In this document: one piece after another, positions 1-3,982 of the stretch
Position numbering within the stretch: position 1 is the first letter of the stretch
How the letters are laid out: each line of letters starts with the position of its first letter
NCBI GenBank assembly: GCA_003228495.1
Contig: QIDY01000221.1
Location: 1 to 5,496, forward strand
Reading direction: 5' to 3'
From: Nitrospirota bacterium
GTDB lineage: Bacteria; Nitrospirota; Nitrospiria; Nitrospirales; UBA8639
DNA: 5,496 nt
Position numbers and translations under genes: made by a program
The notes under the pieces: generated by a model
The model's input: only the letters and a program-made list of their open reading frames with translations
What the model was told of the DNA's origin: nothing
Databases searched by the model: none

Positions 1-480
1 CTGCTATCGGGGGATTTCAGAATAGGTTATACCATTCTTAATTTTGACCGTGCCCCTGTCCAACAGCCACTAGGATCGGAATTAAGTAACGGAGGGAAAC
101 AGCAGAAAAGGCTTACTATGCGGGGAAATTTGGAATGGAGGCCCACCACCAGGTTTTTCCTCAGAATGCGGCCCTTTCGAATTATCCGGCAGTCCGCGGT
201 TTTTGATACCTCCACATTTGTACAAACAGGTGTTTCGATATACGCCAGGCATATACTCACCGAGCGCTTGGCTGTGAGGGGAAGGGTTTTGTACCGAAAT
301 GATGATTTTGAGGAAGGGAGAATTGATAATAGGATTCGTACCAGGATTGGCCTGGATTATCGCACCGTTGAATGGTTAGGTTTTCGTTTAGATTATATAT
401 TCGCGAAAAGATTTTCCAACGACAACAGGTTTGAATTCTACAATAATTCGGTCCTGGTTTCTGTCCAGGTTTTCCTTTAG
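1..480 (+). CDS. Outer-membrane beta-barrel protein, C-terminal part (5' end outside window)
   Basis: The frame is open from base 1 to the TAG at 478-480, giving the last 159 residues; Met-40 (base 118) is internal, so no start is claimed. The pattern is that of amphipathic beta-strands joined by turns: GDFRIGYTILNFD near residues 4-16, LEWRPTTRFFLRM near 44-56, then strands around VSIYARHIL, LAVRGRVLYRNDDF, RTRIGLDYRTVEWLGFRLDYIF, and a final strand NNSVLVSVQVFL. The 'EWRPT' strand followed by 'RNDDF..G..DN' and a closing 'SVQVFL' strand matches what I know of the putative beta-barrel porin 2 group (BBP2_2), often found with exopolysaccharide or capsule clusters. It would sit in the outer membrane, possibly in polysaccharide export or assembly. 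The penultimate Phe resembles the terminal aromatic signal for barrel insertion. Signal peptide and N-terminal strands lie outside. Family placement is from pattern recall only; another OMP family is possible. Confidence 0.75.
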   Translation: MLSGDFRIGYTILNFDRAPVQQPLGSELSNGGKQQKRLTMRGNLEWRPTTRFFLRMRPFRIIRQSAVFDTSTFVQTGVSIYARHILTERLAVRGRVLYRNDDFEEGRIDNRIRTRIGLDYRTVEWLGFRLDYIFAKRFSNDNRFEFYNNSVLVSVQVFL

Positions 481-654
481 ATGAATTTGAGCGTCGTACA
501 CCAGTTCTCTTGGACGACGTGAATGGCGGTTTCTTCTGGGCTCCGTTTATAGAACTCAACCAGGTATATACTATGCGTTTCCCGGACTAACTTCTTGGTC
601 ATACAAACGTAGTCCGCCCACCAACGGTTTTATCACGATTCCGCTTTCCTTCTT

Positions 655-703
655 CCTCAATCAGATTTTTTCTTTGAAATTGAGGCTCATTTTTTCTTTT
701 TTT
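655..703 (+). terminator. Candidate intrinsic terminator of the barrel operon
   Basis: A perfect 7-bp inverted repeat, CCTCAAT (655-661) and ATTGAGG (679-685), encloses a 17-base loop. Four bases later come two T runs, 690-695 and 697-703, broken by a single C. This is the layout of a Rho-independent terminator for rightward transcription. The stem is AT-rich and the loop long, so efficiency may be modest. It lies about 175 bases beyond the barrel stop codon and before the likely promoter of the NusG paralog, which suits separation of the two units. Confidence 0.45.
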
Positions 704-755
704 CTCCCGATAAGTCCTGATGGATGATAAAGCAATCACTAGTAGAATCTCTGGG

Positions 756-794
756 CTGACTCAGTCAGAAATACATGTATTAATACCTAGGTAT
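756..794. promoter_or_regulatory. Three perfect palindromes upstream of NusG paralog (candidate operator)
   Basis: Three consecutive dyads lie within 39 bases: CTGACT-c-AGTCAG (756-768), ATACATGTAT (771-780) and ATACCTAGGTAT (783-794). The last overlaps the TATAAT at 792-797, so a protein bound there would block RNA polymerase. The dyads differ in sequence, so they need not bind one regulator. The repeats are seen directly; the operator role is inferred. Confidence 0.45.
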
Positions 795-797
795 AAT
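792..797 (+). promoter_or_regulatory. Candidate -10 box for the NusG paralog
   Basis: A perfect TATAAT lies 85 bases upstream of the ATG at 882. No good TTGACA-like -35 is found 16-18 bases upstream (the region is AAATAC-like), so an activator or another sigma factor could be needed, or the match is chance in AT-rich DNA. The same 9-mer TATAATTTT recurs at 2874-2882 upstream of the TPR gene. Confidence 0.35.
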
Positions 798-819
798 TTT
801 TGCACCATCATTTAGAATA

Positions 820-842
820 TCTCAATTTTTTTTAAAAAGAGA
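820..842 (+). promoter_or_regulatory. Leader hairpin that would cover the purine-rich ribosome site
   Basis: TCTC (820-823) pairs with GAGA (839-842), and five T of the run 826-833 pair with AAAAA (834-838), with an AA bulge at 824-825. The 3' arm contains most of AGAGAAG (838-844), the only purine-rich stretch resembling a Shine-Dalgarno site before the short frame at 856. In RNA the pairing is largely A-U, so it would be weak and possibly temperature-sensitive. Confidence 0.3.
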
Positions 843-855
843 AGATGTTCCCCTC

Positions 856-885
856 ATGAAAAAAGAAATAAAATACGAAAAATGA
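856..885 (+). CDS. Possible 9-residue leader peptide overlapping NusG paralog start
   Basis: ATG at 856 opens a 9-codon frame reading MKKEIKYEK and stops at TGA 883-885, sharing ATGA with the ATG at 882. AGAGAAG (838-844) lies about 11 bases upstream, a weak and rather distant ribosome site. An even shorter frame, ATG 845 to TGA 857-859 (MFPS), overlaps this one in the same ATGA manner. The main gene at 882 has no visible Shine-Dalgarno sequence, so reinitiation after this leader would explain how it is translated. The peptide itself probably has no function. The region is A-rich, so chance is a real alternative. Confidence 0.25.
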   Translation: MKKEIKYEK

Positions 886-1382
886 ACATAAACTGGTATC
901 TCATTCATGCCAAAGCCAGACAAGAAGGTATGGCTGAAATGAATTTACAGCATTTGGGTGTGGAGACATTTTGCCCGCGTTTTAAGCAAATAAAGGCAAA
1001 TCGATGCAAAACTCAAGCGGAGAGAAAAGGACCATTATTTCCCGGATATCTTTTTGTCCGAGTAGATATGGCAACTGAATATCGGAAAGTCACCTATGCT
1101 CATGGAGTTTTAAGAGTAGTCAATTTTGGGTCGGCTCCAGCGTTGGTGGCAGAGGAAATCATTCACTCTATTAGAGCCAGGGAGAACAATGGCGTGGTCG
1201 TTCTCTCGTCTTCCTCCTCTCTCAAGCCAGGGCAGGCTGTACTCATTGACAAAGGTCCATTCAGTGGCTTTGAAGCAATTTTTGAGCAAGAACTTAATGG
1301 TATACAACGAGTCGCACTGCTTTTGAATACCGTGGCATACCAAGGACGCATAGTAATTACCCGGGACTGCCTTGCCATTTGA
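882..1382 (+). CDS. RfaH/UpxY-type NusG-family transcription antiterminator
   Basis: The product is 166 residues, close to E. coli RfaH (162). The N-terminal NGN domain (about 3-100) begins WYLIHAKARQE and carries the family signature PLFPGYLFVRVD (51-62), then GVLRVVNFG..PA.V..EII (75-94). A five-serine linker (109-113) leads to a KOW domain (about 114-166) with LKPGQAVLIDKGPFSGFEAIF and RVALLLN. Members bind RNA polymerase and raise processivity through chosen operons, usually surface polysaccharide or secreted-product genes; RfaH is recruited at ops sites, and UpxY proteins act on capsule operons. The ending GFEAIF...RVALLLN resembles RfaH more than housekeeping NusG. The E. coli HTTT motif is not seen, and the position matching RfaH Glu48 is Gly-50. 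The start at 882 fits the WYLIHAK opening expected near the N terminus, but no Shine-Dalgarno site precedes it. The target operon is not evident: the next gene is 1.6 kb away. Confidence 0.9.
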   Translation: MNINWYLIHAKARQEGMAEMNLQHLGVETFCPRFKQIKANRCKTQAERKGPLFPGYLFVRVDMATEYRKVTYAHGVLRVVNFGSAPALVAEEIIHSIRARENNGVVVLSSSSSLKPGQAVLIDKGPFSGFEAIFEQELNGIQRVALLLNTVAYQGRIVITRDCLAI

Positions 1383-1539
1383 AATGTAAGCTGCTTCTCT
1401 TTTTGATCAACCTCTAAAAAATCACGAAACACCAGGGTAACGTATTCATGCCGATTTCTATAGGGAAAAAATTGATACTACGAGTAGCAAGTAAGGCTAG
1501 ACATATTTGTTAGAGCACGCCGTAGATTTCGTGCAGCGG

Positions 1540-1599
1540 TAGAAATAGAGCTTCATTTCTAGACTGACAAAACGGTGACCCGTTTATGGCGGCAGCTTG
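1540..1599 (+). promoter_or_regulatory. Two hairpins followed by an ops-like element
   Basis: TAGAAAT (1540-1546) pairs with ATTTCTA (1555-1561), with GA/TC closing a GCT loop and one bulged A. AAACGG (1570-1575) pairs perfectly with CCGTTT (1580-1585) around TGAC. Two bases later GGCGGCAGCTTG (1588-1599) resembles the ops consensus GGCGGTAGCGTG, differing at two positions as I recall it. A partial match, GCGGTAG, also lies at 1536-1542. ops sites recruit RfaH to paused polymerase in the leaders of target operons, so this 200 bases after an RfaH-like gene is suggestive. The match is inexact and this paralog's binding preference is unknown. Confidence 0.25.
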
Positions 1600-2495
1600 T
1601 CCTGTGCGTCCCTGAATATTAAGTCTGGCAATAATAATCTTCCTTCGCATTCAATATCATATTCCTGCTCGGCCATGAAAATGCTGCGTGCCTTCTAATA
1701 GGGCAAAAAATTTTCATTTTCCCTAATACTAATGCCTCAATTAATTAGATGACATGTTTTCTTTACAGGGCATTTTCACCCAATGTTTAAGGCCTGATAG
1801 TGCATCTATCCCAACAAAATTGTCAGTACATTGCTTAGCGTATTAGTAGTAACCCTTGTTGTTAATTCATTATTGGTCGAAAATTTTTCTCTCCTCTCGA
1901 ACACAGTGTTTTACCCCAGTATTATGGACGCATCAGAAAAGCTCGATGATGCGGGAGGGGGGGTGTGCCATGTAGAAGCGATGACGTTACACCAAACAAT
2001 TTTAAAGGAGAAGCCCTGCGTTAGTGAGCCAGGAGGAGGTGAGTCTCAAGCTGGTCGCGCAGGATCTAGGTATTAATACAGGGTTGTATCTGGGAGCTAG
2101 CTAAAAATGGTTAGGTTCGTGGGAAGGATGCTACTCCCCAAGGCCTATGGAAGGGGGAAAATATCTTAGTTGGGTAACTCGTCGTAAATGACCAGGGCCA
2201 AATCCGTCGAAGGATGATACTACGCAACAAACAATCATCAAAATCTCTGCCAGTCTACATGTTACAACGGCGTGACAACTCAAGCCTTTCTGGAAGGAGA
2301 TTTGAAAGCCAAAAACAACCCGTTGCTATATATGTCTCAAATTTCTGTTGCAAACGGAAGCGGTGAAAAATAGTTTCCCCGACTACTCCAGATCGTGTTA
2401 AATACCATCTGGCTCATCAGGAAGGAGGGGACCGATATACAAGAGCATGCAATTAACTCCTGTGAGGCCCGAAATTTGAGCCATATTAACTGAAC

Positions 2496-2528
2496 GTTCT
2501 TAAGGCTGTTTTTCAGTCTTTAACGAAC
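2496..2528. other. Long imperfect hairpin in the gene-free region
   Basis: The arm 2496-2508 (GTTCTTAAGGCTG) pairs with 2514-2528 (CAGTCTTTAACGAAC) around a five-T loop. This gives 13 pairs, including one G-U, with two single-base bulges. No T run follows on either strand, so it is not a standard terminator. It could be part of a leader or small RNA, or a remnant of an inverted repeat. Confidence 0.35.
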
Positions 2529-2850
2529 CTGTCAAATAATGGGACAAGACCACCGGCATATTCTTTTCAGTGTCAATTTGATTATTTGAATGATAGACGC
2601 GACAACCTTTTGGGGGGATAGTTTCTAGGCGGATGGCTACTTTGGCAAAAGAATGTGCTTAACTCCCGCGAGAATCATCCGGAAATATATTTGGAGGGCA
2701 TCAGTTAGAAGAATTGGTGCATGCTGAAGGTCTGAAGCCCTGGGCTTTAACATACGAGAGAAAGAATTACTTGTTTCATTTTACTATTACTTTATATATG
2801 TTGCTTTTTTACATACTTGACTTCTTCAAGACATTAGTGTAGGGCTACAT

Positions 2851-2879
2851 TTAAGTACGTAGAAATATCAGGCTATAAT
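2851..2879 (+). promoter_or_regulatory. Candidate promoter of the TPR-phosphatase unit
   Basis: A perfect TATAAT lies at 2874-2879, with TTAAGT (2851-2856, three of six matching TTGACA) 17 bases upstream. Initiation would fall near 2886, leaving about 90 bases before the preferred TPR start at 2978 and only about 8 before the alternative ATG at 2894. The dyad CTTGA-n5-TCAAG at 2816-2830 sits just upstream and could bind a regulator. Confidence 0.4.
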
Positions 2880-2964
2880 TTTAAGGAAGACTAATGATGC
2901 TTGTTGTGATGAAAGCGGAAAAAATGAGTCATGTAGTTGACGTGGCACCATTAGTAAGTGTGCC

Positions 2965-2971
2965 AAGGAGG
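2965..2971 (+). promoter_or_regulatory. Strong ribosome binding site fixing the TPR start
   Basis: AAGGAGG lies 6 bases before ATG 2978, close to ideal for a Shine-Dalgarno site. It is the main reason for choosing this start over ATG 2894 or 2897, which has only AAGGA at 2883-2887. Confidence 0.65.
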
Positions 2972-2977
2972 TCAAAG

Positions 2978-3982
2978 ATGGAACGGATTACCCAAATTAT
3001 AGACATAGGCAAGAAGGCTGGCGGGCAGTTTTTGGACATCGGGTTTTATCCAGCTGTGCCCTGTTACCGGCGTTTGGTGTTCGCCGTCTGCTTCTTCACC
3101 CTGGTGATGTATCCGATGGTATTCGTTGAGATGACTGCTGCCCATTCCGATGTGGATCCCGAGATTGCGAAAATCACTCAGGAGCTGGCCGAGCAGCCCG
3201 ATAACGTGGATCTCCTTCTGCGACGAGGTCGACTCTACCGGTTCAACGGAAAATTCAGTGATTCCTTGCGGGATCTAGAGCAAGCTTGGTTTTTAGATCC
3301 CGAAAATCGCCAAGTTGCTCTGGAACGTTGTCGCACCCTTTTGGCATTGGGGTATGATAATGCGGCAGAAGCGGCTCTCGATCAATATCTACAAGGGGAA
3401 TCAGGGCCCTCCCGCGTGGTGGCCTTAGTTGAACGGGCCCATCTCTATGCCCGCACCGATCGCGCGGACTTGGCCCTGGCGGACTATTCCGCAGCCCTCC
3501 AATTCTATCCCACGGTTGAACTCTACTTGGCGCGTGGCCATCTGCAGGAAGGGTTGGGGCAACTTGACGCGGCGGCGGCCGGCTATATCGAGGGGCTGAG
3601 TCACCTGCGGCACGCCAGCATTCTTCGCAAAGAACTCATACGAGTCAAGATCGCTCAAGGCCACTACCCAGAGGCTCTCATTCTTATTGATAAAGAGTTA
3701 GAATCAGCCTCGGTTAAGACCGAGTGGTACTTACGACGGGCCGAGGTATTGGCCGCTATGGGAGAGACAGAAGCTGGAGCCCAAGCACGCGCCTATGCCC
3801 TTGATGAAGCCAACCAAGCCTTTGCCAAACGCCCTACCGCCCTTCATCGGGTGGCACGAGCAAAAGTCTACCAAGCTTTGGGGGATCTTGAAGCCGCTAA
3901 ACAGGACTTACGGCTAGCAGTGGAAACCGCGCCTCGTTTTACAGAAGCGTATGACTTGTTGAAAAAGTTGGAGGCCCAATGA
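2978..3982 (+). CDS. Exported or membrane-anchored tetratricopeptide repeat (TPR) protein
   Basis: The product is 334 residues from ATG 2978. A basic pair RR (31-32) precedes a hydrophobic segment (about 33-50, LVFAVCFFTLVMYPMVFV), read as a long signal peptide with possible cleavage after Ala-55, or as a single membrane anchor; the rest would then be periplasmic. From about residue 58 the chain is helical TPR repeats. Clear units are 75-108 (LLLRRGRLYRFNGKFSDSL, ending FLDP), about 111-140, 146-178 (ERAHLYARTDRADLALADY, ending FYP), 180-213, weaker pairs through 214-285, and 288-321 (RAKVYQALGDLEAAKQDL, ending AP). TPR solenoids bind protein partners; no catalytic motif is seen. The stop overlaps the next ATG (ATGA), so the partner or shared task is probably the phosphatase. 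The same frame extends to ATG 2894 (28 more residues), but that stretch is AT-rich (35% GC at 2881-2940), has a weaker ribosome site and would displace the signal further inward. Confidence 0.85.
   Translation: MERITQIIDIGKKAGGQFLDIGFYPAVPCYRRLVFAVCFFTLVMYPMVFVEMTAAHSDVDPEIAKITQELAEQPDNVDLLLRRGRLYRFNGKFSDSLRDLEQAWFLDPENRQVALERCRTLLALGYDNAAEAALDQYLQGESGPSRVVALVERAHLYARTDRADLALADYSAALQFYPTVELYLARGHLQEGLGQLDAAAAGYIEGLSHLRHASILRKELIRVKIAQGHYPEALILIDKELESASVKTEWYLRRAEVLAAMGETEAGAQARAYALDEANQAFAKRPTALHRVARAKVYQALGDLEAAKQDLRLAVETAPRFTEAYDLLKKLEAQ
3970..3974 (+). promoter_or_regulatory. Ribosome site of the phosphatase inside the TPR gene
   Basis: GGAGG lies 4 bases before ATG 3979, within the last codons of the TPR gene. 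With the ATGA overlap it indicates translational coupling and fixes the phosphatase start. Confidence 0.6.

Larger units (their letters stand above)
481..881. other. Intergenic region between barrel gene and NusG paralog
   Basis: No gene of normal size is supported in these 401 bases. They hold a hairpin directly after the barrel stop (CGTCGT 492-497 with ACGACG 514-519, extended by CCA/TGG with a 3-base bulge). A second inverted repeat follows (CGGACTA 583-589 with TAGTCCG 610-616). Further on are a terminator-like hairpin with T tract, a palindrome cluster with a TATAAT box, and a leader with short overlapping reading frames. The last three are listed separately. Confidence 0.6.
1383..2893. 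other. 1.5-kb AT-rich region with no supportable gene
   Basis: All six frames are broken by frequent stops. The longest open stretch (TTG 1831 to 2076, 81 codons) has a hydrophobic beginning but no ribosome site and no recognisable motif. A 60-base block at 1801-1860 is 38% GC. Visible structure includes a pair of hairpins and an ops-like sequence at 1540-1599, GATAG/CTATC (1796-1810), palindromes GTATTAATAC (2070-2079) and AGCTAGCT (2095-2102), a long imperfect hairpin at 2496-2528, AAGCCC-t-GGGCTT (2735-2747), and CTTGA-n5-TCAAG (2816-2830). Short G runs occur at 1957-1963 and 2612-2617. It may be decayed coding sequence, a long untranslated leader, or a home for an unannotated RNA; the sequence does not decide. 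Confidence 0.6.

Noticed and set aside
257..559. Minus-strand frame of 100 codons across the barrel gene end
   Set aside because: It overlaps a convincing + strand beta-barrel frame and has a low-complexity, basic, domain-free translation.
1691..1718. Inverted repeat AGGG-c-AAAA ... TTTTCCCT as a terminator for the NusG paralog
   Set aside because: The stem is mostly A-T, no T tract follows the right arm, and it lies over 300 bases past the stop codon.
1831..2076. 81-codon frame from a TTG with a hydrophobic beginning (possible small membrane protein)
   Set aside because: No Shine-Dalgarno site, a rare start codon, no recognisable motif, a glycine-rich tail crossing a 7-G run, and a length expected by chance in 1.5 kb.
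2530..2680. Minus-strand stretch of about 50 codons without stops
   Set aside because: No start codon with ribosome site, no recognisable motif, and the length is unremarkable by chance.
2894..2977. 28-residue N-terminal extension of the TPR protein from ATG 2894
   Set aside because: AAGGAGG six bases before ATG 2978 is much stronger, composition is AT-rich in the extension, and a transcript from the TATAAT at 2874 would leave almost no leader for ATG 2894. It is kept as an alternative only.
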